Shown here piece by piece: positions 1-8,828 of a DNA stretch of 38,032 nucleotides. Numbering within the stretch: position 1 is the stretch's first letter; each line of letters begins with the position of its first letter. Under the pieces are notes generated by a model. The model ran no database searches, was not told the origin of the DNA, and saw nothing but the letters and a program-made list of their open reading frames with translations. Made by a program: the position numbers and the translations under genes. Source of the DNA: Minisyncoccota bacterium (GTDB taxonomy: Bacteria > Patescibacteriota > Minisyncoccia > Phycocordibacterales > UBA918); NCBI GenBank assembly GCA_017992505.1, contig JAGOON010000004.1, positions 1 through 38,032 of the forward strand. Reading direction: 5' to 3'.

Positions 1-1103
1 TTTTCAGCAATTGCTAGCAGACCATCGGCGTCGGGATCATCGTACGTTATGTTGTTTTGTAAGATAATTGAAGGATTAGCACCTGTACTGTCCGTACCCG
101 CAGCCGCAATGGTTACTTTCTGATCAACTTCACCCTGAAGCCATACTTTGTCATCAACATACACAAGCGGGCAGTCTTCATTTATTGGGTACGTGCCATA
201 AAGACTGTCTGTCTGGATTATGTTTCGTTCGGTATGATTACCGTCTTCAGTTGAATATGCAGTGTACGACCGTACCGCTGTTACCCTTCTAGCTGTAAAC
301 GTACCGTTACCATTAAAAGTAATTCGGTATCCATACACTCCTGAAGAAGGTAAATATACCCCCCCAGCAGTCTGTGCTTTTGTTTGCATATTTGCGAGAT
401 CAACCGTGATATTTGTGAAGTTTATTGGCGGTGATGGATATGAAAAAAGGAGTGGATTTGCATTTGCAGTGGTGGTGAACACCCCGTCGCGCGTAGCCGA
501 AGGAGAACAGCCAAAACTCGAAGTACAAGTCCAGGTACTGAGACCACTTGTTACTGTTGAATAATTGGTACCATCCATTCGAATCCCCTGATTGGAGTGA
601 TACGGGCCAATAAAGTTTTGTGTCGAACCGGCCCACACACTGGCATTGATAATGTAGGCATATTCAGCCACAGTCGGTTGCATGTATCGAGCGGTAATTG
701 TACGCGCAACAGTAGGATCCTCATATGTGTGACCTGTCGAAGTGACGTCAATAGAAGCAACATCACCACAGTACGTACTACTTGCTACAGAAAGAGAAAA
801 TTCGCCAATTGCACCCAATTCTGGGTCGGAATAAACGTGAACATAAGGTCCAGGAGTACCAGTGCCATTAGTAACGTCATGTGGGTAGTGAGCCAAAAAC
901 CATCGATAGTAATTGAGTCCAGCTTCAGCAATTTCAGATGCTTTTTCCAGCTGATAACGTTGTTCAACCAATTGACCTTGCGTGATTATATATCCTATAA
1001 ATGAGCCAATAATGGCAAAGAACACCATCCCAATCACCAAAACAAAAACGAGTAAATACCCACCCTTAGAGTTTTGAAAGCGAGACTGTTGTGATGTGCT
1101 CAT
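1..1103 (-). CDS. PilX-like pilus assembly protein, partial (C-terminus beyond window)
   Basis: An open frame runs from an ATG at 1103 to the window edge without a stop, about 367 codons. The N-terminus is a short polar stretch followed by a hydrophobic segment (GGYLLVFVLVIGMVFFAIIG, about residues 14-33) and then a helix containing EIAEAGLNYYRW. This is the layout of PilX N-terminal-type minor pilins. The rest is Ser/Thr/Asn-rich and beta-like, as expected for an exported domain. The ATG overlaps the TGA of the upstream prepilin gene (ATGA), so translation is probably coupled. It is the last visible gene of the pilB-pilC-prepilin operon. The family call is from the N-terminus and context only. 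Confidence 0.75.
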   Translation of the reverse strand, partial: MSTSQQSRFQNSKGGYLLVFVLVIGMVFFAIIGSFIGYIITQGQLVEQRYQLEKASEIAEAGLNYYRWFLAHYPHDVTNGTGTPGPYVHVYSDPELGAIGEFSLSVASSTYCGDVASIDVTSTGHTYEDPTVARTITARYMQPTVAEYAYIINASVWAGSTQNFIGPYHSNQGIRMDGTNYSTVTSGLSTWTCTSSFGCSPSATRDGVFTTTANANPLLFSYPSPPINFTNITVDLANMQTKAQTAGGVYLPSSGVYGYRITFNGNGTFTARRVTAVRSYTAYSTEDGNHTERNIIQTDSLYGTYPINEDCPLVYVDDKVWLQGEVDQKVTIAAAGTDSTGANPSIILQNNITYDDPDADGLLAIAE

Positions 1104-1705
1104 AAGTTGTCTTTTAAGTTTCGTGGTGCGACTCCCGAACGGAGGAGAAATTCTCCTGGATCACGAATCGGATTAATGTTCACAATAAGCTGAATTTTGA
1201 TATACCGAACATCGGTAAGTAGTGCCCCTGTCCCCAATGATACTCCATCACTATCATAGTAATAAAACGTCGATGTTGATTGGTTGATATTTTGTACATA
1301 TTCCGAAAGGATTTCTTCTTGGTCTGGTACAGAAAAATTGTATGCTGGAGGATTACCGATCGGGTTATAGGTGCGTTTGTAAAGCGTTGTTGTTGCAACT
1401 TCGTATTCTACGTACTCAACATTATTGTCTCTATCAATATCACTATAGAAAGCAATTGTGTGTGGGTCTTTCACAACAATCGGGAAGGCCCCATCTTCTG
1501 CGTAGGTCATTTCTCGCACATCTTGAGACCAGCGATACATACCTCGCATCGCGTGCTCGACTTCATTTGATTGAGCAAAAGTCGACGCGTTATAAAAATA
1601 AAGTGACTGCGCACTCGTAAATACAATCGTAGTTAAAACTGTGTACAAGCCAATAACGACCAGCATCTCCACCAATGTCATGCCTAACTGTCGTGTATAT
1701 TTCAT
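1100..1705 (-). CDS. Type IV prepilin-like protein (PilW/PilJ-like minor pilin)
   Basis: 201 aa. The N-terminus MKYTRQLGMTLVEMLVVIGL has a basic leader, a prepilin peptidase site after Gly8 and Glu at +5 of the mature protein, followed by a hydrophobic helix. The globular part is short and has no recognised domain. It starts two bases after the stop of the larger prepilin gene and overlaps the next gene by four bases, so it lies in the middle of the pilus operon. Role inferred: a minor pilin or pseudopilin involved in priming or decorating a type IV pilus used for attachment or DNA uptake. Confidence 0.8.
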   Translation of the reverse strand: MKYTRQLGMTLVEMLVVIGLYTVLTTIVFTSAQSLYFYNASTFAQSNEVEHAMRGMYRWSQDVREMTYAEDGAFPIVVKDPHTIAFYSDIDRDNNVEYVEYEVATTTLYKRTYNPIGNPPAYNFSVPDQEEILSEYVQNINQSTSTFYYYDSDGVSLGTGALLTDVRYIKIQLIVNINPIRDPGEFLLRSGVAPRNLKDNL

Positions 1706-1707
1706 AC

Positions 1708-3459
1708 TTACGACTCATTTAACATTATTACAGTAGTACTTTCCCCGGACAGATCGTATGGATTTATAGAGGCAGAATTGAAACCAGGCTTTGAAACATC
1801 AATTACATAATCACTCGCTGATGTCACACTCCCAAAGTACACTTGTCCGCAAGTGTTGGTGCTCGAGGTGTCGCTAAAACCAGTTCGAGATAGGGTCACA
1901 TCAACTCCTGGAATAAAGGTTCCTGTACTATCAGTGACACTCACTCGAAGCGAGTGAGCACTCCCTGATACATGTACAATCTCAGCAGTACTTGGAACTC
2001 CTGCATGGTGCTTTAATGGACTTTCAGAGCAAGCCGTTGCAATACGACGATCGGCCGGTAACGTGTATGTGTAGGTATCGAATTCAACATCTGAGAAAGA
2101 AATATTACCTGCCCCACTGGTGGTGTCGGTGAGGATAGTCTTATAGATTGGCGACATATCAGATTGATAACCAATTACCTTGGCTCCAGTGAGCGTAATA
2201 CTATCGCCCGAACGAGGAACACTCGATTCACGATAATACACAACGAGCTCAGAGACTTCTGGCGTTACTGAGGTATTTGTGGTTGAAAGGGAAAGTACAG
2301 GTACAATATTTGTATACACACTGGCATCAAGATTCTGAAGGGAAATAACACGCTCAGTAAAACCTGAACTGTTGTTTGGGAGATCACTATCGGGAATAAG
2401 CGTATAGATGCCACCGCTCTCAGTATAAAAGTGTACACGAAGACTGGTATTCACGGGCACTGTAGGTGCCAGCGTCACCGATTCCCAATGCTCAATGGTC
2501 GCAGGAGTGATAGTTTGAAGATACGCCATACCACTCGAATCATATACTCCAGCCGTATTTTCAAGCAGGAGATTACCCGAGGTAACAGTAACATTGCTAC
2601 TTGAAGCAACTCCCATCATGTCATCAAAATACTCGACATCTGAAGCTTCAGTGATAGAAGAATAGACCGTGACATCAATATCGCTCACTCTATCTACCTG
2701 AAAAGTAAGCGTGGAAATATCTGCTTCCAATACTGAGAAGGGGGCCGTCACAGGATTGGGATTTGTTGTTGTTGCTTCGTGTGTTTGATCAAAAGAGTAA
2801 CCCGCTTCCCCTACAATTACTTCGTAGTTACTAGCCACTGGCGCTCCAGAGAAAAGTGCTGAACCACTTACATCTGTTGCTTTGGTTATATTAATGGTTG
2901 AAGTGGTGGTGTTATTTATAATCGTCACATCTATACCAGGAAGCGGTGCGGCATTCTCATCAATCACATTGATGCGTATCGTTCCTCCACCATCAGTAGT
3001 TTCTATTGAGCGCGGGACAATATTACTCACGAGCGTCATTGATTTTGTCTCTTCCCGAAGCGTCCAAGAAATTTCTATTTTCACTCGCTTATAATCGGCA
3101 GGAATACCGTTTGAGTCTGTGGTGGTTGCCGTAAGCATTCCATCGGCTGGATCGTCTACATACTCGATCAATACCCTCTCGTCAAAAAGAAACCCATTGA
3201 AGCTTGAGGTGCTATTTTGTGGAATTAATCCCGCTGGGATACCTGACACTGTACCAACATCATCATATGAAAGTGATCTGATGTATTCCAGCCTATCATT
3301 TGCAATTGAGGTAGCTGAGGTTTTTGCGCGGGAATGGGCAATAAGTTTAAGTGTATATTCAAACGATGAAAGGAGACCGCCAAAAACGAGCACACTGATA
3401 GCAATCGATACCAGTACTTCAACGAGCGTAAAGCCTGGTTGTGTGCGTTTTCGCAACAT
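1708..3459 (-). CDS. Large prepilin with repeated carboxypeptidase-regulatory/Ig-like domains
   Basis: 583 aa, long for a pilin. The N-terminus MLRKRTQPGFTLVEVLVSIA is a class III signal: cleavage after Gly9, then FTLVE and a hydrophobic helix. The exported portion contains at least two similar modules, near residues 160-240 (RINVIDENAAPLPGIDVTI) and 495-575 (SVTDSTGTFIPGVDVTLSRT), resembling CarboxypepD_reg/Cna-B-like beta-sandwiches. Between them is a Ser/Thr-rich beta region. PilV-like minor pilin is the nearest label. It may be a pilus-tip adhesin, which is attractive for an epibiotic CPR cell, but that is inference. Confidence 0.78.
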   Translation of the reverse strand: MLRKRTQPGFTLVEVLVSIAISVLVFGGLLSSFEYTLKLIAHSRAKTSATSIANDRLEYIRSLSYDDVGTVSGIPAGLIPQNSTSSFNGFLFDERVLIEYVDDPADGMLTATTTDSNGIPADYKRVKIEISWTLREETKSMTLVSNIVPRSIETTDGGGTIRINVIDENAAPLPGIDVTIINNTTTSTINITKATDVSGSALFSGAPVASNYEVIVGEAGYSFDQTHEATTTNPNPVTAPFSVLEADISTLTFQVDRVSDIDVTVYSSITEASDVEYFDDMMGVASSSNVTVTSGNLLLENTAGVYDSSGMAYLQTITPATIEHWESVTLAPTVPVNTSLRVHFYTESGGIYTLIPDSDLPNNSSGFTERVISLQNLDASVYTNIVPVLSLSTTNTSVTPEVSELVVYYRESSVPRSGDSITLTGAKVIGYQSDMSPIYKTILTDTTSGAGNISFSDVEFDTYTYTLPADRRIATACSESPLKHHAGVPSTAEIVHVSGSAHSLRVSVTDSTGTFIPGVDVTLSRTGFSDTSSTNTCGQVYFGSVTSASDYVIDVSKPGFNSASINPYDLSGESTTVIMLNES

Positions 3460-3467
3460 AGTGACCT

Positions 3468-4697
3468 TTAATTAAGACCGTCTGAAATCGAATAAATAGG
3501 AGCGATGAGTGCGAGTGCGAAGAATCCCACACCACCTCCGATAACGACCATAAGAAGCGGTTCGATGATAGTAGAAAGATCTTTTGTCTTTCGCTCTACT
3601 TCTGTTTCATAGTACACAGCAAGCTCTCCAAGCATTCCAGCAATCTGTCCTGTCTCCTCACCAACAAGAATCATTTCTCCAACGAGAATTGGGTACATAT
3701 CACTACGTTCAATGAACACTTCTGAGAGCGCTGTTCCCTTTTCGACGCGCGTTGCCGCCTCACGTACAATCTTTTTATAAAATACGTTTTGAATTACTTC
3801 TTCAGTAATCTCAATTGAACGGAGTACTTCGACCCCCGAATTAAGGAGGGATGAGAGTGTCCGCGCAGTACGAGCTGCATTTGTCTCTTTTGCCATAGGG
3901 CCGATGACAGGGAGCCGAACGACAAGCCAAGAGGTGACTATCTTACCGATGCGCGAACGTAGAAAAGCGAGTGTTCCAATGACCGCCCCCGCAAAACCAA
4001 GGAGTACCAGAAGTGTATGCGCGGCCATAAAATCACTCGTAAAAATGAGAACCTTGGTCGTAGCCGGGAGTTCTTTATTCATTCCCTTAAATACACCTGT
4101 GATTTGTGGCATTACATAGATCATCATTAAAATACCAATACCAACCATCACTGTAATGACGATTGCGGGATAAATCATTGCGCCTTTAATTTTTTTCTTG
4201 AGATTACTCGATCGTTCCATCTGGACAGCCAACGTCTTTAGTGACTCTGCCAAACTACCACTCTCTTCCCCCGCCTTTACCATCGCAACATAAAGATTGT
4301 CGAAGACCTCTGGAAATTCAGAAAGCGCCTGATTAAACTGATCACCTTGATTGATACGCTCAACAATTCGCTTCGTAACTCCTCTAAGACGAGGATTCCT
4401 CGTTTGACGTTCAATAACCGAAAGTGCACGTGAGACTGTAAGACCAGCAGTAAGCATTGATCCTAGATTGCGTGTTACCATCACCAGTTCATCTTGCTTT
4501 ACTCTACTCAAAAAATAATTGATGCGCTCAACGTTGAGAAGTTTCTTAATGACGAGTCTTGAACCCTCATCAATTGATACGACTGTATGACCCTGATTGC
4601 GAGCAATGCTGTACACAGCAAACCGATCGTTCGCAGTGACGGTATTACTTACCTTTTCTCCTTCTCTATCTTCACCGTAATAGGTAAAAACTGGCAT
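3468..4697 (-). CDS. pilC: Type IV pilus inner-membrane platform protein PilC/GspF
   Basis: 409 aa, the usual length for PilC/GspF. Two T2SSF domains are visible, near residues 68-190 and 270-395; both carry the LTAGLTVSRAL / LLNSGVEVLRSIE type motif. Three hydrophobic segments lie around 172-196, 218-240 and 378-400. The protein forms the membrane platform that couples the PilB ATPase to pilin extrusion. The gene begins five bases after the pilB stop and is followed closely by the prepilins, so it is part of one minus-strand operon. Confidence 0.93.
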   Translation of the reverse strand: MPVFTYYGEDREGEKVSNTVTANDRFAVYSIARNQGHTVVSIDEGSRLVIKKLLNVERINYFLSRVKQDELVMVTRNLGSMLTAGLTVSRALSVIERQTRNPRLRGVTKRIVERINQGDQFNQALSEFPEVFDNLYVAMVKAGEESGSLAESLKTLAVQMERSSNLKKKIKGAMIYPAIVITVMVGIGILMMIYVMPQITGVFKGMNKELPATTKVLIFTSDFMAAHTLLVLLGFAGAVIGTLAFLRSRIGKIVTSWLVVRLPVIGPMAKETNAARTARTLSSLLNSGVEVLRSIEITEEVIQNVFYKKIVREAATRVEKGTALSEVFIERSDMYPILVGEMILVGEETGQIAGMLGELAVYYETEVERKTKDLSTIIEPLLMVVIGGGVGFFALALIAPIYSISDGLN

Positions 4698-4702
4698 AGT
4701 GA

Positions 4703-6454
4703 TTATTCATTTATAACACGAAGCACCTCCTCAATTGTGGTCATTCCTTGAGCTGCCTTGAAAATACCATCTTCAATCATTGTAAGCATTCCCTCCTTTT
4801 CTGCTTGCTCTTGCAAATCATCGCCAGTTTTTTCTGACATCACCATATCTTTGATTGTTGGTGACATTTCCAATACTTCGTGAATACCCATACGTCCAGT
4901 GTACCCCTCTTCTGTCTCACCATTTTCATTTGGATGATAGAACGGGATATCATTCCACGTAGCATCTTCTTTGACAATTTTCTCTTGCTTTAATGTTTTA
5001 AGAATTTTATCAAGGTCTACCTTTTCTGAAAGTTCGTCTCGCTCTGCTTTGGTAAGAATATATGGCTTGCGGTCACCAGAAAGCTTACGGACGAGACGCT
5101 GTCCAACCACAACGCGAAGTGTCGAAACCACAAGGAATGATTCTGCACCCATATCGAGAAGACGAGCGACAGTACCTGCAGCCGAATTCGTGTGGAGCGT
5201 GGCAAGTACGAGGTGGCCAGTGAGTGCGGCATTAATGGCAAGACTCGCTGTTTCTTCATCGCGAATTTCCCCCACCATAATAATGTCAGGGTCCTGACGC
5301 ATCAATGAACGAAGACCAGCAGCGAAGGTGAAGCCGATTTCTGGCTTTACCTGCGACTGATTGACGCGTGGCATCTGGTATTCAATTGGATCTTCAATGG
5401 TTGAAATGTTTACCTCTGGAGTATTGAGCAGGTCGAGAATCGTATAGAGCGTTGTTGATTTACCAGAACCAGTTGGACCAGTAACAAGAATAATACCTGT
5501 AGTCGAACGGGTTGCTTTGTGCACCCGCTCGAGCGTTGAACCGTGGAACCCAATCCCCTCAAGCGAGAACCCACTACGATTTTCTCGTAGCAAACGCATG
5601 ACAATTTTTTCACCATAGAAAATTGGAAGTACCGAGACACGGAAGGCGACTTTTTGTCCGTCCATCTCCATCTTGAAACGCCCGTCCTGCGGAAGGCGCT
5701 TTTGGTCAAGCTTAAGGTTTGAAAGCACCTTAATACGAGCAGCGACACTGTCTGAAGCAATCTTAGGAAGCTTCATGGCATCATTAAGAATACCGTCGAT
5801 GCGGTACCGAACAAGCACTTCTTCTTCCATTGGCTCTATATGAATATCAGAGGCACCCTGAATAATCGCATGACGAAGGAGTGTATCAACAATGCGTACC
5901 ACAGGTAGGTCTTCAGCTGCCTTTTTGAGGTCGCTCTCAGTGAGCTCGCTACCGTCTTCTTCTGCGAGTACTTTGAGGCTTGAAGCATCCTTCATAATAA
6001 TGTCACCGAATTCGTCCTTAAGATTCTTCTGGTACTGACGAAGCGCCATACGCATTGAGTCCGTATCAGTGAGTCGTGGTTGAATACGAAGCCCCACTTT
6101 CTTTTTAATGAAATCAATTGCTGGTAAGTCAGCCGTATCGAGCATTGCTACCTCAAGCGAATCTTCATTCTTCTTGTACGCAATAATATTATGATTACGA
6201 GCAACTGGCTCAGGGATGAGGGTGAGCGTCGCAAAATCAATCTTTGCGTCTTTGAGTGAAACAAAAGGAATACCAAGCACGTATGACTCAACTCGACGCA
6301 TATCGTCTTCCGTCATATGTCCATGCGCAATGAGCGCGTCCGCAAGCGAGCGATTCTCATCTTTAGCAATTTTGTCAGCCGCTACAATATCAGACTTTGT
6401 GATAAGCCCCGCGTCTAAAATGAATCGCTTGAGTTGTTCGTCTTGAATGCGCAC
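4703..6454 (-). CDS. pilB: Type IV pilus assembly ATPase PilB (GspE/PulE family)
   Basis: 583 aa. The N-terminal MshEN/GspE-N domain covers about residues 1-150. The C-terminal hexameric ATPase has Walker A GPTGSGKST starting near residue 326, an Asp box region (STIEDPIEYQ), Walker B (QDPDIIMVGEIRD) and a His box (GHLVLATLHTNSA). It lacks the tetracysteine zinc motif seen in many PilB proteins: the expected stretch has no paired Cys. First gene of the operon. The start is uncertain: the annotated codon is GTG at 6454, yet the only good Shine-Dalgarno (GGAGG, 6482-6486) lies about 27 bases upstream. An in-frame ATT at 6467-6469 lies 12 bases after it. Confidence 0.93.
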   Translation of the reverse strand: MRIQDEQLKRFILDAGLITKSDIVAADKIAKDENRSLADALIAHGHMTEDDMRRVESYVLGIPFVSLKDAKIDFATLTLIPEPVARNHNIIAYKKNEDSLEVAMLDTADLPAIDFIKKKVGLRIQPRLTDTDSMRMALRQYQKNLKDEFGDIIMKDASSLKVLAEEDGSELTESDLKKAAEDLPVVRIVDTLLRHAIIQGASDIHIEPMEEEVLVRYRIDGILNDAMKLPKIASDSVAARIKVLSNLKLDQKRLPQDGRFKMEMDGQKVAFRVSVLPIFYGEKIVMRLLRENRSGFSLEGIGFHGSTLERVHKATRSTTGIILVTGPTGSGKSTTLYTILDLLNTPEVNISTIEDPIEYQMPRVNQSQVKPEIGFTFAAGLRSLMRQDPDIIMVGEIRDEETASLAINAALTGHLVLATLHTNSAAGTVARLLDMGAESFLVVSTLRVVVGQRLVRKLSGDRKPYILTKAERDELSEKVDLDKILKTLKQEKIVKEDATWNDIPFYHPNENGETEEGYTGRMGIHEVLEMSPTIKDMVMSEKTGDDLQEQAEKEGMLTMIEDGIFKAAQGMTTIEEVLRVINE

Positions 6455-6481
6455 AGAAAGATCAAAAATGAACGTGTAATA

Positions 6482-6504
6482 CCTCCGTTGTTGTATTCAT
6501 TATA
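6482..6504 (-). promoter_or_regulatory. Promoter -10 box and Shine-Dalgarno for the pilus operon
   Basis: Reading the minus strand, TATAAT lies at 6499-6504 and GGAGG at 6482-6486. No clear -35 was found at the normal distance. An ATG at the -10 box opens a 12-codon frame that ends in TGA before pilB and is probably not translated. Confidence 0.5.
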
Positions 6505-6544
6505 TCACTCATCACAAAAATTTAAGTGAGATGTTCACGAAAAA

Positions 6545-6588
6545 TGCCCACGCTTTTTGAAATCTTAAGATTTCAAAAAGCGTGGGCA
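6545..6588 (-). terminator. 44-bp perfect palindrome, probable terminator
   Basis: Two perfect 22-base arms with no spacer, beginning TGCCCACGCTTTTTG and ending in its complement. On the minus strand the stem is followed by a T run (complement of 6540-6544), so it would end transcription of the small gene at 6601-6774 before the pilus promoter. A-runs flank both sides, so only the minus-strand direction looks productive. Confidence 0.7.
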
Positions 6589-6600
6589 AAAAACTTCACA

Positions 6601-6774
6601 TCACGATAGAACATTGAGACCAATCACTGTAAGAATGATAATCAAAACAAAAGCCATTATTCCAGTAGCAACGTAGAGGATGTCATTTTCTCGTGACATA
6701 TCCGCTATTCGCTGTTTTTCATTATCCTCTATCGACAAGAGCTCCCACCAAGGACCAGGATATCCATCTTCCAT
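6601..6774 (-). CDS. Small single-pass membrane protein (57 aa)
   Basis: An ATG at 6774 is preceded by a strong ribosome site (AGAAAGGAGG, seven bases upstream). The frame encodes 57 residues starting MEDGYPGPWWELLSIEDNEK, then a charged stretch and a C-terminal hydrophobic segment (ILYVATGIMAFVLIIILTVI) ending a few residues later. The topology suggests a tail-anchored or N-in single-pass protein. It has its own downstream terminator palindrome and sits divergently from nusA. No family recognised. The ribosome site and membrane segment make it a credible gene despite its size. Confidence 0.65.
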   Translation of the reverse strand: MEDGYPGPWWELLSIEDNEKQRIADMSRENDILYVATGIMAFVLIIILTVIGLNVLS

Positions 6775-6818
6775 CCTACACCCTCCTTTCTAGATGAATC
6801 ATACATGAGACCAGCTTT

Positions 6819-6846
6819 TTGACAAAAATATCAAAACGAGTACACT
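6819..6846 (+). promoter_or_regulatory. Sigma70-type promoter of nusA
   Basis: TTGACA at 6819-6824, a 16-base spacer, TACACT at 6841-6846. The same -10 hexamer and spacer length are seen upstream of tig. Confidence 0.7.
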
Positions 6847-6869
6847 ACTATCAACTCTGGATGATGACT

Positions 6870-6889
6870 GCTCGGCCACCTGGCCGGGC
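6870..6889 (+). other. Leader hairpin upstream of nusA
   Basis: GCTCGGCC, a four-base loop, then GGCCGGGC forms an 8-bp stem (one G-T pair) in the 5' leader, followed by a T-rich stretch. It could be an attenuator or a 5' stabiliser. In other bacteria nusA expression is often autoregulated, but nothing here proves it. Confidence 0.45.
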
Positions 6890-6940
6890 ATTCTTCGTTC
6901 TAGTTTTAGGAAATTACCACCATATTTAACAATAATTATC

Positions 6941-8311
6941 ATGTTTGACTTAAAAGTAATCAACGCCGTCCTTGGCGAAATGGAAGAAGAGCGTGGGATT
7001 CCGCGAGAACGTATGATTGACGCGATTGAACAGTCTCTCGCAACCGCATACAAAAAGGAGTTTGGGAAGCGTGGCCAAATCATTACCTGTAAATTTGATC
7101 TTGAGGGTGGCGACACTGTCTTCAACCAAGTAAAAATCGTCGTTGACGAAAGCATGCTCAAACCAGAGCTTGCAGAAGGAGAAGAGGAACCAGAGGAAGA
7201 AGAGACCGAAGAAGAAGGTGAGAAAAAAATTCGTTTTGATGAAGAAAAGCACATTATGCTCTCTACCGCCAAAATGATTAAGCGCGACGTCCAAGTTGGC
7301 GATGAGCTTAGCTTTCCCCTTGAGTCAAAGGATGATTTCGGACGTATTGCCGCCCAAACAGCGAAACAAGTCATCATGCAAAAGATTCGTGAGGCAGAAA
7401 AGGACTCTGCACTCGCTGAATTTGGTCAAAAAGCTGGCGATATCGTCATCGGTTTCGTACAACGCTTTGAACGTGGCAACCTCTACGTAGACCTCGGTCG
7501 CGTAACAGCTATCATGCCGTACGAAGAACAAATCCCCGGTGAACGCTTCAAACCAGGAGAACGCATTCGTGCCCTTCTTCTTGCCGTAGAAGAAACGCCA
7601 CGTGGTATTTTCCTTAAACTCTCTCGTTCACACGCAGATTTCCTTGTAAACCTCTTTGCTATAGAAGCTCCCGAACTCCAATCAGGTGCTGTTGAAGTAA
7701 AAGCTATCGCTCGTGAAGCTGGTGGTCGCTCAAAGATTGCTGTTTACGCACACGACCAACATATTGACCCCGTTGGTTCTCTTGTTGGGCAACGTGGCGT
7801 TCGTGTTTCGACAGTAATGAGCGAACTCGGCGGAGAAAAGATAGATATTATCGAGTGGTCTGAGGTGCCCGTTGAATTCATTGAAGATGCACTTTCTCCC
7901 GCGCAAGTTATGGACATTCGTGTTATCGAGGAACCAACCGAAGAAACCCGAGGCCACGTTGAAGTCGAAGTATCACCAGATCAACAGTCACTCGCCATTG
8001 GTCGTGGTGGACAGAATGTCCGTCTCGCTGCCAAGCTCACTGGTTGGAAAATTGACATCATGTCAGCATCAACTGGAGCCGAACTCGCTGAAGCAGATGC
8101 TGATGGTAATGTAGAAGTTGAAGCAAATACGAACGATGAGGACGGTGACGATGCTGACGTTCTTGAAAATGAAGACGCCACTACCACCAAGCCAGATCTC
8201 GACGAAGTACTCTCAGAAGAGGACGAAACCGCTGACCGCGACGCTGCCCTCGACACAGAAGAGGCGGACGAGGTTGATACCCCAGAAGAAGCTGAGAAGG
8301 AACTTGAGTAA
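6941..8311 (+). CDS. nusA: Transcription termination/antitermination factor NusA
   Basis: 456 aa. Order: NusA N-terminal domain (about 1-165), S1 domain (about 166-235, starting GDIVIGFVQRFERGNLYVDLG), KH1 and KH2 (about 240-380, with VGQRGVRVSTVMSELGGEKI and AIGRGGQNVRLAAKLTGWKI), then an acidic tail of about 70 residues. NusA binds RNA polymerase and nascent RNA and controls pausing, termination and antitermination. Unusual points are a run of Glu (about residues 77-95) inserted in the N-terminal domain and the long Asp/Glu C-terminal tail. No Shine-Dalgarno is visible before the ATG. The gene has its own promoter and terminator. Confidence 0.96.
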   Translation: MFDLKVINAVLGEMEEERGIPRERMIDAIEQSLATAYKKEFGKRGQIITCKFDLEGGDTVFNQVKIVVDESMLKPELAEGEEEPEEEETEEEGEKKIRFDEEKHIMLSTAKMIKRDVQVGDELSFPLESKDDFGRIAAQTAKQVIMQKIREAEKDSALAEFGQKAGDIVIGFVQRFERGNLYVDLGRVTAIMPYEEQIPGERFKPGERIRALLLAVEETPRGIFLKLSRSHADFLVNLFAIEAPELQSGAVEVKAIAREAGGRSKIAVYAHDQHIDPVGSLVGQRGVRVSTVMSELGGEKIDIIEWSEVPVEFIEDALSPAQVMDIRVIEEPTEETRGHVEVEVSPDQQSLAIGRGGQNVRLAAKLTGWKIDIMSASTGAELAEADADGNVEVEANTNDEDGDDADVLENEDATTTKPDLDEVLSEEDETADRDAALDTEEADEVDTPEEAEKELE

Positions 8312-8332
8312 TCAAGAAATATCGTGACAAAC

Positions 8333-8366
8333 AAAACAGCGGGACACCAAGATGTCCCGCTGTTTT
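8333..8366 (+). terminator. Terminator of nusA
   Basis: AAAACAGCGGGACA, six-base loop, TGTCCCGCTGTTTT: a 14-bp perfect stem ending in T residues. Confidence 0.88.
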
Positions 8367-8387
8367 ATTACTTACGCCAATGCGAAC

Positions 8388-8411
8388 AAAAACGCGACCA
8401 TTATGGCCGCG
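8388..8411 (-). terminator. Terminator of the 8419-8718 gene
   Basis: On the minus strand CGCGGCCA-TAA-TGGTCGCG is followed by TTTTTG, immediately downstream of the minus-strand gene. Confidence 0.7.
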
Positions 8412-8418
8412 CTTGCAT

Positions 8419-8718
8419 CTAGTTAATCTCCCCCTCTTCAGGAGTTAGTTTTTCAAAAAGCCGAAAAAGGGCATCTTCATCCGAAATATCGAATGCTTCT
8501 TGGGGGTGATTCTTGAGATAACGACCAAAAGAACCTGCATAGAGTGCCGCCCACTCCATACCAACGACATTACGGACTTCTGGTTTAGACATGTCAGGTT
8601 TCTCTCCATGTAACACTTCGTAGCTGACTTGCGCCAATCGAATTTGGACCATGTTAGAAAACATTTTCTCTCCTATCTTAGGTAAAGATTCTGAAGATGG
8701 TGCGTGTTCGTAACTCAT
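8419..8718 (-). CDS. Conserved-looking hypothetical protein (99 aa)
   Basis: 99 aa, acidic, soluble, predicted mainly helical, with no signal peptide or membrane segment. The N-terminus is MSYEHAPSSESLPKIGEKMF; the C-terminus is rich in Glu. It is a single gene with its own -10 box (TATAAT, complement of 8726-8731, 8 bases from the start) and its own terminator. No family recognised and no active-site motif visible. It is divergent from ppa. Confidence 0.7.
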   Translation of the reverse strand: MSYEHAPSSESLPKIGEKMFSNMVQIRLAQVSYEVLHGEKPDMSKPEVRNVVGMEWAALYAGSFGRYLKNHPQEAFDISDEDALFRLFEKLTPEEGEIN

Positions 8719-8828
8719 CCCTCTTATTATATGATGTTTACTGATATTTAACTCAAGTACCTGGGTTTATCCTCGGCTTTTCGTTTCTCGACATATATTG
8801 TAGGATACGGGAACGTAACTATATACAT

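Noticed and set aside
262-1004. Plus-strand frames at 262-564 and 597-1004
   Set aside because: They are shadows of the partial pilin gene on the minus strand, which is open across the whole 1-1103 interval.
6941-7377. Long minus-strand frame opposite the start of nusA
   Set aside because: Ser-rich translation typical of the complement of Glu/Lys-rich coding sequence; nusA on the plus strand has clear domains.
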